Source of the DNA: ZC4RG20 sp036381515
Lineage (GTDB): Bacteria > Pseudomonadota > Gammaproteobacteria > Steroidobacterales > Rariloculaceae
DNA length: 64,000 nucleotides
Assembly (NCBI GenBank): GCA_036381515.1
Contig: DASVCR010000085.1
Coordinates: forward strand, 9,155 to 73,154
Direction of reading: 5' to 3'
Of the stretch, positions 1 to 8,825 are shown piece by piece. Each line of letters begins with the position of its first letter. Within the stretch, counting starts at the first letter, position 1. Both the position numbers and the translations under genes were made by a program. The notes beneath the pieces are model-generated. The model was not told where the DNA came from. It saw only the letters and a program-made list of their open reading frames with translations, and ran no database searches.

Positions 1-207
1 GTGATCGGGATAGCGCTCGGCGATCGCCGCGCGCAGCACGCGCTCGATCGCCTTGTCGGCGCTCGTGACCGGATCGAACGCGTCGGCGCCCTTGTTCTCG
101 ATCGTGAACGACTTGCGGAAGTGCGCCTTCGCGATGCTGCCGGCGGTCTGCGCGAGCTCGATCGCGAAATCCTCGAGCTCGAGGATCGGGATATTCGTGC
201 GTGTCAT
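1..207 (-). CDS. inositol monophosphatase family protein, N-terminal part (runs off the left edge)
   Basis: The minus strand reads in frame from ATG at 207 to the window edge (69 codons, no stop). The visible N-terminus has an amphipathic helix followed by DPVTSADKAIE, the segment typical of the inositol monophosphatase / histidinol-phosphatase (HisN-like) / CysQ superfamily, where it helps position the metal site. These enzymes are Mg-dependent phosphomonoesterases. The catalytic DPIDGT-type motif lies outside the window, so the substrate (histidinol phosphate, inositol phosphate or PAP) cannot be decided. The gene lies 76 bases downstream of the AgmX-like gene on the same strand and could be its distal operon member or independent. 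Confidence 0.8.
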   Translation of the reverse strand, partial: MTRTNIPILELEDFAIELAQTAGSIAKAHFRKSFTIENKGADAFDPVTSADKAIERVLRAAIAERYPDH

Positions 208-283
208 GCCGGCATTATGGCCGATGGACCCCCGCCGGCGCCCCCGGCCGCTCCCGCACACCGCGGCGGCTCGGCGCGCCGCC

Positions 284-1285
284 TCAGCCCGGGAAGAAGT
301 CGATCGGTTTCGTCGTCGTGACCGGCGCGACGTCCTTCGGCTCGAAGCGGAACAGCATGACGCGCTGCACGAGCCTCTGCTCGAGCTCCGGATCGTTGAG
401 CTCGGACGACACGACCTCGCACGCGGTCACGGTGCCGTCCGGTGCGATCGTCAGCCGCAGCACGAGCTTGCCCTCGAGCGACGGGTTCTCCCGGAGCGCC
501 CGGTGGTAGAGCGCATAGATCGCGCTCTTGTTCTGGTCGAAGACGCGCTCGATTTCCTCGCGGCTGCGCGCAGGAGGCGCGTCGCCCCCGCCGCCGCCGG
601 CGGCGGACCCGGAGCCCGACGGGGCGGCCCCCTCGACCGGGCTCTCGACCCGCGTCGTCGTGCGCCCGGCGAGCTCGACCCCGCCCGTGTCGCGGCTGAG
701 TGCCGCCGTATTGATGCCGCCGCTGCTCGCGCCCGCGCGCGACGTGATCAGCGAGCGCTCGGGCGCCGCGGGAGCGTCTGCGGCCGCGGAGGTCACGGTG
801 GTCTGGGGTCCGGCGAGATCGTCGAGGAGCGCCGTGTCGCGCAGCGCCGCGAGCTGCTCGGCGAACGGCAGGACCCCTGCCGAGCGCGCCCGCTCGCGCG
901 CCTGCTCGACGCGGTTCTCGGGCTGGGGCGCCGGAGGCGGCTCCTCGACGACGCGCTCGGGCTCGGGCAACGGCGGCGGCGCCTCGGTGACCTCTCTCTC
1001 GACGACGGGCTCGGGCTCGGGCACGGGCTCCGGCTCGTCGCGGACGACCGGCGGCGGAGGCGGAGGCGGCTCGACTCGCTCGAGGACCAGGCGCGCGAAG
1101 CGCGGCGGTATCTCCTCGACGACGGCCGGATCGGGCTCGGGCACGGGCAGCAGGGACACGAGCAGCGCGAGCGCGAGCACCGCACCGAGCGTGCCCTTCA
1201 GCACGCGCTTGAAGCGCTCCTCCTGCTCCGCGGCAAGCGTCCACGGAAGATCGTAGTGGCGATATTGCACGGCCGCGTACGCCAT
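284..1285 (-). CDS. TonB-like energy transducer with AgmX/PglI C-terminal domain
   Basis: A 333-residue protein with the layout of a TonB-type transducer. It has a short cytoplasmic N-terminus, one membrane helix near residues 30-48, a Pro/Glu-rich periplasmic stretch around 70-115, a low-complexity Gly/Ala linker, and a C-terminal domain (about 230-330) of the AgmX/PglI type (DQNKSAIYALYHRAL, then APDGTVTACEVVSSEL). It is the last of ten co-oriented genes, directly after ExbB and two ExbD homologues, so it probably passes their proton-driven motion to periplasmic or outer-membrane partners. The family name comes from a Myxococcus gliding protein; gliding itself is not implied. The partner is unknown. 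Confidence 0.82.
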   Translation of the reverse strand: MAYAAVQYRHYDLPWTLAAEQEERFKRVLKGTLGAVLALALLVSLLPVPEPDPAVVEEIPPRFARLVLERVEPPPPPPPVVRDEPEPVPEPEPVVEREVTEAPPPLPEPERVVEEPPPAPQPENRVEQARERARSAGVLPFAEQLAALRDTALLDDLAGPQTTVTSAAADAPAAPERSLITSRAGASSGGINTAALSRDTGGVELAGRTTTRVESPVEGAAPSGSGSAAGGGGGDAPPARSREEIERVFDQNKSAIYALYHRALRENPSLEGKLVLRLTIAPDGTVTACEVVSSELNDPELEQRLVQRVMLFRFEPKDVAPVTTTKPIDFFPG

Positions 1286-1300
1286 CCGCTCGTCTGCTCC

Positions 1301-1825
1301 TTAGTTGCCCAACGCCGCGACCTGAGCGTCCGACGTCTTCTGCAGCACGGCGAGCGACACCCGGCCGTAGTCCGCCTCGGTGCAGGTCGCCATGATCTTC
1401 TTCAGCAACCGGTACGGCAGCGCCTTGTCGCCCATGATCGTGACCTCGCGGCTCGCCACGTCCTCCGCGAGGTCGGACCGGATCATGCGGGCCGTCTGCG
1501 CCTCGAGCGCGGCCTCGAGCGCGGGGATCACGATCTCGTCGGTCGCGAGGACGTCCGCGACCCGTGCGACGGGCTCGCCCTGCACGAGCACCTCGTCGGC
1601 CGTCACGAGGACGACGACCGTCTCGCGGCTCGGCGTATCCGCCGTCGACTCGGGCAGGCGCACGTCGCGCGGGCTCGGCAGCGACTCGACCTCCCCCGAG
1701 CTCACGAGCAGGAAGAACACGAGGATCGTGAAGATATCCATCAGCGACACGAGGTTCAGCGCGGCGCTCCGCTTGTGTCGCTCGTGGTGCCGCCTCATCC
1801 GCGCGGCGCGGCCTCGGTAGCGCAT
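1301..1825 (-). CDS. ExbD/TolR family biopolymer transport protein (second copy)
   Basis: A 174-residue protein with a basic N-terminus, one membrane helix (LVSLMDIFTILVFFLLV, about residues 26-43) and a periplasmic domain. The Asp in LMDIFTIL matches the proton-carrying Asp of ExbD/TolR. It probably forms the stator-type channel with the adjacent ExbB homologue and energises the AgmX-like protein. The start could be the first Met or Met10, which has the more typical MRRHH beginning. It starts 4 bases after the stop of the other ExbD gene, so the two are co-translated. Two adjacent, diverged ExbD genes are also known in other ExbBD-type clusters. Confidence 0.88.
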   Translation of the reverse strand: MRYRGRAARMRRHHERHKRSAALNLVSLMDIFTILVFFLLVSSGEVESLPSPRDVRLPESTADTPSRETVVVLVTADEVLVQGEPVARVADVLATDEIVIPALEAALEAQTARMIRSDLAEDVASREVTIMGDKALPYRLLKKIMATCTEADYGRVSLAVLQKTSDAQVAALGN

Positions 1826-1829
1826 CGTG

Positions 1830-2342
1830 TCAGTTCACCGCCGCGAGCGGCGCATCGCCGATCGAGATCTCGGGGAAAAGCTCCGCCATCACCGGCCGGC
1901 CGGAGCGCTCGTCGAAGCGCTCCACGGCGCGGACGCGGTCCATCACGGCGACGATGTGCTCGTAGGACACATCGGGCTCGAGGAGCAGCGTCGCGTCGAG
2001 CTTGTCGGGGAAGCGGCGCTTCACGTCGAGCAGATAGTCCGAAAGCCCGTCGAGGTCGTACTCGCCCGCTTCGGTGCCGAACCGGCGCAGGATTCCCGCG
2101 CTGCGCTCGCCGACCTCGATCGTGTCCCGCCGCACGACGATCTCGAGCCGGAACTCGGGCTCGTCCTGCTCGACCGTCTCGGCGGACGGGCCGGGCAGGT
2201 TCAGCTCGAGTATCGACATGCGCGAGAACACCGCGGTGATCAGCAGGAACGGCACGAGGGCCACCATCAGGTTCATGAACGCCGTGATGTTGAGCTCATC
2301 GGCGTCGTGACGGCGGTGCTTGCGCCAGCGGCGGCGGGCCAT
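1830..2342 (-). CDS. ExbD/TolR family biopolymer transport protein (first copy)
   Basis: A 170-residue ExbD/TolR-like protein with a short basic cytoplasmic segment, a membrane helix around residues 20-42 (ITAFMNLMVALVPFLLITAVF) and a periplasmic domain. The position of the usual helix Asp is occupied here by Asn (FMNLMVAL), unlike the neighbouring ExbD. This copy may therefore be structural rather than proton-conducting; that is inference from one residue. It lies 18 bases after the ExbB gene and directly before the second ExbD gene, in a continuous minus-strand operon. Confidence 0.87.
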   Translation of the reverse strand: MARRRWRKHRRHDADELNITAFMNLMVALVPFLLITAVFSRMSILELNLPGPSAETVEQDEPEFRLEIVVRRDTIEVGERSAGILRRFGTEAGEYDLDGLSDYLLDVKRRFPDKLDATLLLEPDVSYEHIVAVMDRVRAVERFDERSGRPVMAELFPEISIGDAPLAAVN

Positions 2343-2360
2343 GTCTTGCGTCCCGACGTC

Positions 2361-3017
2361 CTAGCCTGCGGAGCCCGGCTCTGCGGTCGCCCGCTCCATG
2401 ACCGAGTTCAGGAATTTGACCGACGCCATCTCGAGGCTGTCGACGATCTCGGTCGTCTTCGTCTGCAGGAGCGTGTGCACGAGCAGCAGCGGGATCGCGA
2501 CGATCAAACCGAACGCGGTCGTGTTCATCGCGACCGAGATGCTGGCCGACAACAGGTCCGCCTTCTCCGCCGGATTCGCGTTCGACACCGCCGTGAACGC
2601 GTTGATCAGGCCGATGATCGTGCCGAGCAGGCCGAGCAGCGTCGCGATGTTCGCGAACGTCGCGAGATAATGCGTGCGCTTCTCGAGCCTCGGCATGATC
2701 TCCATCAGGCTCTCTTCCATCGCCTGCTCGACGTCCTCGCGCCGGCGCGCCGAGCGCACGCGATGGAGCCCGTAGGTCATGATCTGCGCGATCGCGGCCT
2801 TCGACTTGCTCGTGACCTGCAGCGCGCCGGCGATGTTGCCGGCCCTGAGGTACGGCGCCACCTTGTTCCAGACCGCCTTGTTACTCGCCGTCGTCCTCAC
2901 GAGGAACAGCCAGCGCTCGATCGCGACCGCAAGTCCGAGCGCGAGCACGAGCGCGATCGGATACATGAACACGCCACCGTCCTGAAAGAACTCGACGATG
3001 GTGGAATAGACACCCAT
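2361..3017 (-). CDS. MotA/TolQ/ExbB proton channel family protein
   Basis: A 218-residue membrane protein of the ExbB/TolQ family. It has an N-terminal membrane helix (about 17-35), a cytoplasmic stretch with the usual RLEKRTHYLATFANIATLLGLLGTIIGLI transition near 110-140, and a third helix near 160-185 rich in small residues and Thr (SVAMNTTAFGLIVAIPLLL). With the two ExbD homologues downstream it should form a proton-driven inner-membrane complex. The start chosen is ATG at 3017 (MGVYSTIVEFF), where homology begins; longer upstream readings overlap the previous gene and look non-coding. Confidence 0.9.
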   Translation of the reverse strand: MGVYSTIVEFFQDGGVFMYPIALVLALGLAVAIERWLFLVRTTASNKAVWNKVAPYLRAGNIAGALQVTSKSKAAIAQIMTYGLHRVRSARRREDVEQAMEESLMEIMPRLEKRTHYLATFANIATLLGLLGTIIGLINAFTAVSNANPAEKADLLSASISVAMNTTAFGLIVAIPLLLVHTLLQTKTTEIVDSLEMASVKFLNSVMERATAEPGSAG

Positions 3018-3021
3018 GAGA

Positions 3022-3387
3022 TCAGTCCTCCTGCGTCTGCGCGTCGCGGCCGCCGTCGCGCGCGTCCTCGGCGGATACCGCGGACGACGCTTCGAGCATC
3101 GCGTAGTAATCGAGCTGCCGTTCGAACACCTCGGGGTCGATCGGCGCAAGCACCTCGTCGAGCAGCGTGTTGACCGGCCGACCGACGATCTCGCCGAGAT
3201 CCGAGGTTTTCCACGGCACGATGTAGAGCACCTTAGGCAATTCGCGGTTGCCCGTGATGGACGTAGTTCCCAGATCCAGAGTGTTCTCGGGCTGCGGCCG
3301 GTCCTGTCCGGCGGCGACGCCCGTCGCGAGCATCAGCAGGGCAGCCGCCCGCGCCGCTCGCTTCGCATTCACGGTTCGTTCGCTCAT
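3022..3387 (-). CDS. small secreted protein of unknown function in ExbBD/TPR operon
   Basis: A 121-residue protein with an N-terminal signal peptide (basic start, hydrophobic run AALLMLATGVAAG, likely cleavage near residue 24). The mature part is polar, with a conserved-looking segment LPKVLYIVPWKTSDLG followed by an acidic tail. I do not recognise a named domain. It overlaps the TPR lipoprotein gene by 4 bases (ATGA) and ends 4 bases before the ExbB gene, so it is tightly embedded in the operon and is probably a periplasmic accessory of the ExbBD-type complex. ATG at 3387 was chosen because the signal peptide starts there. Confidence 0.7.
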   Translation of the reverse strand: MSERTVNAKRAARAAALLMLATGVAAGQDRPQPENTLDLGTTSITGNRELPKVLYIVPWKTSDLGEIVGRPVNTLLDEVLAPIDPEVFERQLDYYAMLEASSAVSAEDARDGGRDAQTQED

Positions 3388-4136
3388 GATTCGTTCCCTC
3401 GGGCGAGGCGCGCGGCCGAGGCGTCCTCGGGCACGCGTCTGCGCAGATCGACGATCCAGCGCGCGACGCGCTCGTCGGGCTCCGGCGCCGCGCGCTGATA
3501 GGCTTCGTAGCACTCGAGCGCCTCGGCCGGCCGCTGCAGGTAGAGGTCGAGCAGCACGCCGAGGTTGTAGAGCGCAAGCGCGTAATCGGGGCGCGCGGCG
3601 AGCGCGCGTCGGTAGGCGGCCTCCGCGGCTTCGAACTCGCCCCGCTCACGGAGCAGGATGCCGAGCTCGTTGTTCGCCTCGGGATGATCCGGATCGATCG
3701 CGAGCGCGCGCTCGAGCGCTAGCCTCGCGTCGTCGTCGCGGCCGGCCCGGCGATGCAGGATCGCGAGATTGACGTGCGGCCCGGGCAGCTCCGGATGCGC
3801 CGCGACGATCGCCTCGAGCTCGGCCGCCGCAGCCGCATCCTCGCCGCTCCGCATCAGCTCGACGGCGTGCGCATGCGCCGCGAGCACGTCTTCCGGCACC
3901 GGCGCGTCGGGTGCCGCGCGTGCGCCTGCGGCGTCGCGCGGGTGGGCCGCCGGCCGCGTCGGCGTGCCGCCGCAGCCCGCGAGCGCGAGCGACGCGAGCA
4001 GCGCACCCGCGACGACGAGCGCCTTCGCGGCCGACGCGACGCGCGCGTCGGCTGCACGTCCCGCGCGGCCCGCACCCGACGCGCCACGCGCCGAGGCCGC
4101 CGGCCCGCCGCCGAGCGCCGCTTCAGCGCACCGCAC
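3384..4136 (-). CDS. TPR-repeat lipoprotein
   Basis: A protein of about 250 residues with an N-terminal hydrophobic segment ending in LALAGC, a good lipobox, so it should be lipidated on Cys. After a Pro/Ala-rich spacer it carries three to four tetratricopeptide repeats (for example HPEANNELGILLRERGEFEAAEAAYRRALAA split over two repeats). TPRs are protein-interaction scaffolds, which suggests assembly of the envelope complex encoded here. I chose GTG at 4136 as start because GAGGAG lies 7 bases upstream; this overlaps the preceding TPR gene by 14 bases. An in-frame ATG at 4169 also exists. It is followed by a 4-base ATGA overlap with the next gene. Confidence 0.8.
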   Translation of the reverse strand: MRCAEAALGGGPAASARGASGAGRAGRAADARVASAAKALVVAGALLASLALAGCGGTPTRPAAHPRDAAGARAAPDAPVPEDVLAAHAHAVELMRSGEDAAAAAELEAIVAAHPELPGPHVNLAILHRRAGRDDDARLALERALAIDPDHPEANNELGILLRERGEFEAAEAAYRRALAARPDYALALYNLGVLLDLYLQRPAEALECYEAYQRAAPEPDERVARWIVDLRRRVPEDASAARLARGNES

Positions 4137-6912
4137 TGACAAGCTCCTCACCGATCTCTTCCTTCGCATAACGTACCGGCATCAGCTCCGCCAACGCCGC
4201 GAGGCTCGCGCGCACCCACTCGTCGTAGACGCCGTCCGCGAGGCGCGCGACGTTGACCTCATGCACCTCGATCGCCTGCTCCTCGAACGGGAACGCCTGC
4301 TCCTCGAGCAGGATCTCGTACTGCGCGAGCTCGGCGGGCCCGAGCTCGGCCGGCCGCTCCGACTCGATCAGGTCGCGGCCGAGCGCGTGATAGAGCTCGG
4401 CGATCTCGTAGGTCGCGGCCGTCGTCACCTCCGTGATGCCGTAGTCGGCCGCACGGCGATAGGCGGCGAGCGCCGCCTCCATCAGCTCGCGCTTCCTGGC
4501 GAGGTTTCGTTCGAGCGGCGCGACGAGCCGCACGCCGAGGAACGCATCCCGCTGCGGCTTCGCGAGCTCGAGCTGCGCGCGCGCGGCGAGGAGCCGGGTG
4601 CGGTCGGTGCGCTCGGCGCCGGCGGCCGCATCCGCGTCGACGATCGCGGCAAGCCAGCGCAGCTCCGCGTTTCGGTCATTACGTGCCCGCGCGAGCTCGA
4701 CGAGCCGTTGACGGGCGTCGATCGCCGCGGACACGGGGGTCGGATGCCGCTCGACGTAGCGCTCGAACGCGAGCGCCGCGCGCGCCGGATCGCCGCTCTC
4801 GGCCCAGAGCTCGGCGGCGCGCCACGACGCCTCCCGGCGCACGGCGGGGTCGCCGTCGGACTCGGCGATGCGCTCGAACTCGCCCGCGGCCCGCGCGGCA
4901 TCGCCGGACTCGAGGTACGCCACGGCGAGGTTCGCAGTCGCATCCGCGACGAGCGCGTTGTCCGGGTAGCGCCTGCGGAAGTCCTCGAGCACCGTCGCGG
5001 CCCGCGTCCACTCGCCGAGGCGCATCAGCGCGGCGGCCGCGTCGTACTCGGCGGTCGCGCGAATCGTCGACGTCGGCGCGGCGACGCCGACGCGCAGGAA
5101 ATGCTCGACGGCCGCGCGATCGTCGCCGAGCTCACGCGCCTCCTCGCCCTGCTTGTAGATCGACGACGCGAGCCGCTCGATCAGCGGCGCGTGCTGCGGA
5201 TCGTCGGCGGGCACGAGGTCGAGGGCCGCGAGGTACGCACTCTCCGCGTCCGCATAGCTGCCGAGGTCGAACTCGCTGTGCGCGGCGACGATCCACGCGG
5301 TGCGCTCGAGCTCCGGCGGCGCGGGCGGCTCGCGCAGCACCACGCGCATCGCGACGTCGCGCGCGGCGACGAAGTCGTTCAGCGCAAACAACCGCTCGGC
5401 GGCGTTCGTCTCGACCGCCGCCGCCTGCGGATGCTCCGGGTACGTCGCGCCGAAGCGCAGCGCAGAATCGATGCTCTTACGGTGCCACGCAGCCCGCTCG
5501 GCGCCCGTCAAGCGCTCCTCGTGCTGCTGGTACGCGAGGAGCGCGGCATAGCCTGCCTCGCTCGACTTCGCGTGGAACGGATACGCATACGCGGTGCGCT
5601 CGTATTCCTCGGCGGCGCTCGCGAAGTCGCCGCTCTCGTAGAGCACCTCGGCGAGCAGGAAATTCGTCGCGGCCGCGTCTTCGCCGTCCGGGAACGACGC
5701 GAGGTACGTGCGATACCAGCGGGCGGCGGCCGCGTACTCCTCCGGAGCCTTCGTTTCCTGTGCGCGCGCATGGTGATGCGCGGCAAGATCGGTCAGGTGG
5801 CTCTTCAGCTGCGCGACGACCTCGGGCTGCTCGTCGAACGTGTGTTGCTGCCAGTAAGGGCTGCCCGGGCCGTAGCGCTCGACGAAGTCGCGCTTGCCGT
5901 CGAGCACGAGGTCGGCGAAGCCGCCGCGCTCGAACGCGCCGATCGCTTCGGCCTGCAGCAGCGGCGCCTTCTCGTGCCACGGCTCGAGCTCGGCGAACGC
6001 ACGGTACGCGCCGGCCGCATCGTGCCAGCGCTCCTGCTCGATATAGAGGTCGCCGAGGTTCATGTAGAGGATGTACGCGTACGGCCGCGGACCGGCGCGG
6101 TCGAGGGCGTCCGCGATCGACGCGGGGCCCTCGAGGTACGAGAAGCCGATCGACGCGACGCGCAGCGTGTCCTCGACGAGCTCCTGATCCGCGCGGCTCA
6201 TCGCCGCGAAGCGCGCGGCCGAGTCGACGCCCGGCTCCGCGCCGAGCTTGATATCGAGAAGCGCGAGGAACGACTCGAGCGCGGCCTCGTGCCGCTCCTG
6301 CTTGAAGAGCGACCAGCCGTGCTTGTAGAGCGCCTGCTCGTGGAACGCGGTCCCGGGCCCGCGCTCGAGCACGCGGCGATACGCGTCCTCCGCTTCCGCG
6401 TAGCGGCCGTTGACGAACAGCGCCTCGCCGCGCCGGAAGTTCGCCTCGTCGTAGTGGATCGTGTCCGGATACTCGTTGACGAGCCGGTCGAGCGTCGCGA
6501 GCGCGGCATCGACGTCGCCGCGCGCCTCGTACGCGCGCGCGAGCTGATAGAGCACGAGATCGTTCTTCGCGTAGCCGGGATGGCTGTCGAGAAGCTGCCG
6601 ATAGAGCGCGATGCTGTCGTCGAGCCGCGCATCGTCGCCGTCCGCGGCCGCGATGTCGGCCGTCTCGATCTCGAGATCGGCGAGCCGGCGCATCGCCTCG
6701 GCGCGCAGCAGCGGATCCTCGGCCGCGAGCTCGAGAAATCGGCGGTAGCTCTCGATCGCCTTCTCCTCGCTCGCCGGGATCGGCGCGCCGACGTCGATCT
6801 CGACGACGCGCTCCTCGAGCGCCTCGATCGTGACCGGCTCGTCGTCGCGGTGCCTGCCGAACGGCCAGAGCGCGGCGAGCACGGCGGCGGCGACCATCGG
6901 GCTCGCGGTCAC
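4123..6912 (-). CDS. large tetratricopeptide-repeat protein
   Basis: A protein of about 929 residues made almost entirely of TPR-like helical hairpins (recurrent Y..A...Y...L...P patterns such as SIALYRQLLDSHPGY and YAEAEDAYRRVLERGPG). The N-terminus has a short hydrophobic run (MVAAAVLAALWPFG) that could be a weak signal or anchor. GTG at 6912 overlaps the previous gene's stop (GTGA) and has GGAGGGG about 6 bases upstream; ATG at 6897 is the alternative. Together with the 637-residue TPR protein and the TPR lipoprotein it probably builds a periplasmic scaffold around the ExbBD/AgmX transducer. The exact role is unknown. Confidence 0.85.
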   Translation of the reverse strand: MTASPMVAAAVLAALWPFGRHRDDEPVTIEALEERVVEIDVGAPIPASEEKAIESYRRFLELAAEDPLLRAEAMRRLADLEIETADIAAADGDDARLDDSIALYRQLLDSHPGYAKNDLVLYQLARAYEARGDVDAALATLDRLVNEYPDTIHYDEANFRRGEALFVNGRYAEAEDAYRRVLERGPGTAFHEQALYKHGWSLFKQERHEAALESFLALLDIKLGAEPGVDSAARFAAMSRADQELVEDTLRVASIGFSYLEGPASIADALDRAGPRPYAYILYMNLGDLYIEQERWHDAAGAYRAFAELEPWHEKAPLLQAEAIGAFERGGFADLVLDGKRDFVERYGPGSPYWQQHTFDEQPEVVAQLKSHLTDLAAHHHARAQETKAPEEYAAAARWYRTYLASFPDGEDAAATNFLLAEVLYESGDFASAAEEYERTAYAYPFHAKSSEAGYAALLAYQQHEERLTGAERAAWHRKSIDSALRFGATYPEHPQAAAVETNAAERLFALNDFVAARDVAMRVVLREPPAPPELERTAWIVAAHSEFDLGSYADAESAYLAALDLVPADDPQHAPLIERLASSIYKQGEEARELGDDRAAVEHFLRVGVAAPTSTIRATAEYDAAAALMRLGEWTRAATVLEDFRRRYPDNALVADATANLAVAYLESGDAARAAGEFERIAESDGDPAVRREASWRAAELWAESGDPARAALAFERYVERHPTPVSAAIDARQRLVELARARNDRNAELRWLAAIVDADAAAGAERTDRTRLLAARAQLELAKPQRDAFLGVRLVAPLERNLARKRELMEAALAAYRRAADYGITEVTTAATYEIAELYHALGRDLIESERPAELGPAELAQYEILLEEQAFPFEEQAIEVHEVNVARLADGVYDEWVRASLAALAELMPVRYAKEEIGEELVSAVR

Positions 6913-8822
6913 TCGGTCCCCTCCGGTGCGCGCATCACGGCCGCCTGCGACGACGCCCGGTCGTACAGCGCGGCAAGCGAGAAGCGCGCCTGCACGCGAT
7001 ACGCCGCGAGACGCTCCCGGCGCGCCTCGAGCTCCTCGATCGCAAGCGCCTCGACGAAGCGCTGCTCGCGGCCGAGCGCGTCGAGCGCGGCGCTTCGGAG
7101 CGCCGCGATCCGCGGCTCGAGCGCGTCGATCCGAGCGCGCAGCGCGGCGAACTCGTCCGGCCATGCCTCTTTCGCCGCGAGGATCCGATAACGACGCGCC
7201 TGCGCCTCCTTCAGCGACAGATCGAGCTGACGCAGGTTCGTTCTCTCCTGATACAGCCTGAACCTGAAGTCGCGCTCGAGATCCCACGCGAGGAGGCCCT
7301 TCAGAAAGCGTTGCTTTCCGCGCAGGCGCTCCGCGTCGGCGTCGTTGCCGAGACGCGCGAGGTCGGTTTCGAGCGCGGACAGCTCGCGCCACGCACGCTG
7401 CTGGTCGGCAGTGCCGAGCGCCGCGTAATCCTGCGTGCGCTCGATGCGGGCGACTTCGGCCTCGAGCTCGACGCGGCGAGCGTCGAGCCGCTCGAGATCG
7501 ATCTGCTCGAGCCGCTCCTCGATCGGAGGCAGCCGCTGCTCGAACGCGCGGCGGCGGGTGTCGAGGATGTCGTCGAACGCGCCGAGGCTCGCGCTCCACG
7601 ACTCGAGGTTGCGGAGGAGCAGCTGGAGGTCTCGATAGTTCTTCAGCGCCTCCTGGAAGCCGTGCGTCGACAGGAGCTCGTAGAGATAGCGGCTCTCGGG
7701 CGAATCGGGCACGGCATCGAGGCGCCAGTACCAGCCGCTCGCGTCGTCCTGCCGCGAGTCGACGAGCGCGTCGAGCAGCGCGCCGCTCCGCACGGCCGCG
7801 ATCGAGCCCTCGATGCGCGCGATCTCGGCGTCGAAGGCGTCGATCGCCTCGAGATAGTGATCGGCGGCCTGACTGTCGGCGCCGAGCTGCGCAAACGCGT
7901 AAGGCACGGCGAGCAGCGATTCCTGGACCGCCGGATCGAGCAAACTGCGGCCCTTCAGCTCGAGCCACGGCACGAGCGCCGCGCGATGGTCGGCGCGCTC
8001 GGAGTCGGCCCAGCCGACGCCGAGCAGCGCCTTCGTCGAAAAGGGCCCGGTAAGCCGCACGCGCTGCAACGCCGGCTTCGCGAGCGCCGGTTCGCCGGCC
8101 TGCAGCCACGCGTAGCCGAGCGCGACGTTCGCCTTGTCGCGCAGCGCGTTGCCCGTCTCGTCGAGCGGCTCGAACGGCGCCGTGCCGACCTGCTCGAGCA
8201 TCGCGGTGCCGGCCGCCGTCTGCCCGAGACGAACGAGCGCGACGCCGAGGTTGTAGCGCGCGTAGCCGGCCCACTCGTCGTCGCGCGGCGCCCAGCCGGC
8301 GAGCATCGCCTCGGCTTCGGCAAACTTGCCCTGGTCCATCGCGAGCTGCGCCGCGAGCAGCCGGCGCTCGGGCTCGAGCTCCGGCGGCAGCGTGCCGCCG
8401 ATCCGCGCGAGCGCGGCCTCGGCCTCGGCGAAATAGCCGCGCTGCCGCCAGATCTTCGCGAGGAAGAACCATGCGCGATCGCGCAACGCCGGATCGTCGC
8501 GCTCGTCGAGCAGGCGCTCGAAGATTTCGCCGGCCAGGCGATGCTGGCCGTACGACAGATAGAGCCCGCCGAGCAGAAGCTCGGCCTCGGCGGCGTGCGT
8601 CGTCAGCTCGTTGCGCTCGAAGGCGGCGAGGAGCCGCACGAGCGCGCTGAAATAATCCTGCTGATAGAAATAGAACAGCACCTCGCCGTACGCGAGGTCC
8701 TGGACGGTGCCGGGCCTCCGCGGCTCGTCGGCGTGCGCGATGCCCGCAAGGACCGTGACGGCGGCCAGCGCGGCGACGGGCGCCGCGCGCGACCTCGCGT
8801 CACGCGATCCCGCCCGGCTCAC
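6909..8822 (-). CDS. secreted tetratricopeptide-repeat protein
   Basis: A 637-residue protein with a signal peptide (AALAAVTVLAGIAHADE, cleavage after Ala near residue 31). TPR-like repeats occupy about residues 40-330, and the second half is rich in long charged coiled-coil helices (for example IEERLEQIDLERLDARRVE). It starts with GTG at 8822, and GGGAG inside the end of the upstream gene serves as ribosome binding site. It overlaps the next TPR gene by 4 bases (GTGA). It is probably a periplasmic structural or scaffolding part of the ExbBD-linked machine. No enzymatic motif is seen. Confidence 0.82.
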   Translation of the reverse strand: MSRAGSRDARSRAAPVAALAAVTVLAGIAHADEPRRPGTVQDLAYGEVLFYFYQQDYFSALVRLLAAFERNELTTHAAEAELLLGGLYLSYGQHRLAGEIFERLLDERDDPALRDRAWFFLAKIWRQRGYFAEAEAALARIGGTLPPELEPERRLLAAQLAMDQGKFAEAEAMLAGWAPRDDEWAGYARYNLGVALVRLGQTAAGTAMLEQVGTAPFEPLDETGNALRDKANVALGYAWLQAGEPALAKPALQRVRLTGPFSTKALLGVGWADSERADHRAALVPWLELKGRSLLDPAVQESLLAVPYAFAQLGADSQAADHYLEAIDAFDAEIARIEGSIAAVRSGALLDALVDSRQDDASGWYWRLDAVPDSPESRYLYELLSTHGFQEALKNYRDLQLLLRNLESWSASLGAFDDILDTRRRAFEQRLPPIEERLEQIDLERLDARRVELEAEVARIERTQDYAALGTADQQRAWRELSALETDLARLGNDADAERLRGKQRFLKGLLAWDLERDFRFRLYQERTNLRQLDLSLKEAQARRYRILAAKEAWPDEFAALRARIDALEPRIAALRSAALDALGREQRFVEALAIEELEARRERLAAYRVQARFSLAALYDRASSQAAVMRAPEGTE

Positions 8823-8825
8823 GGC

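Noticed and set aside
1..321. Plus-strand frame at the left edge
   Set aside because: It opposes the clear inositol-monophosphatase N-terminus on the minus strand and has no ribosome site or domain.
3769..7191. Very long plus-strand open frame (1140 residues) opposite the TPR genes
   Set aside because: Arg/Ala/Leu-rich composition without any domain; it is the antisense shadow of GC-rich genes with clear TPR repeats on the minus strand.
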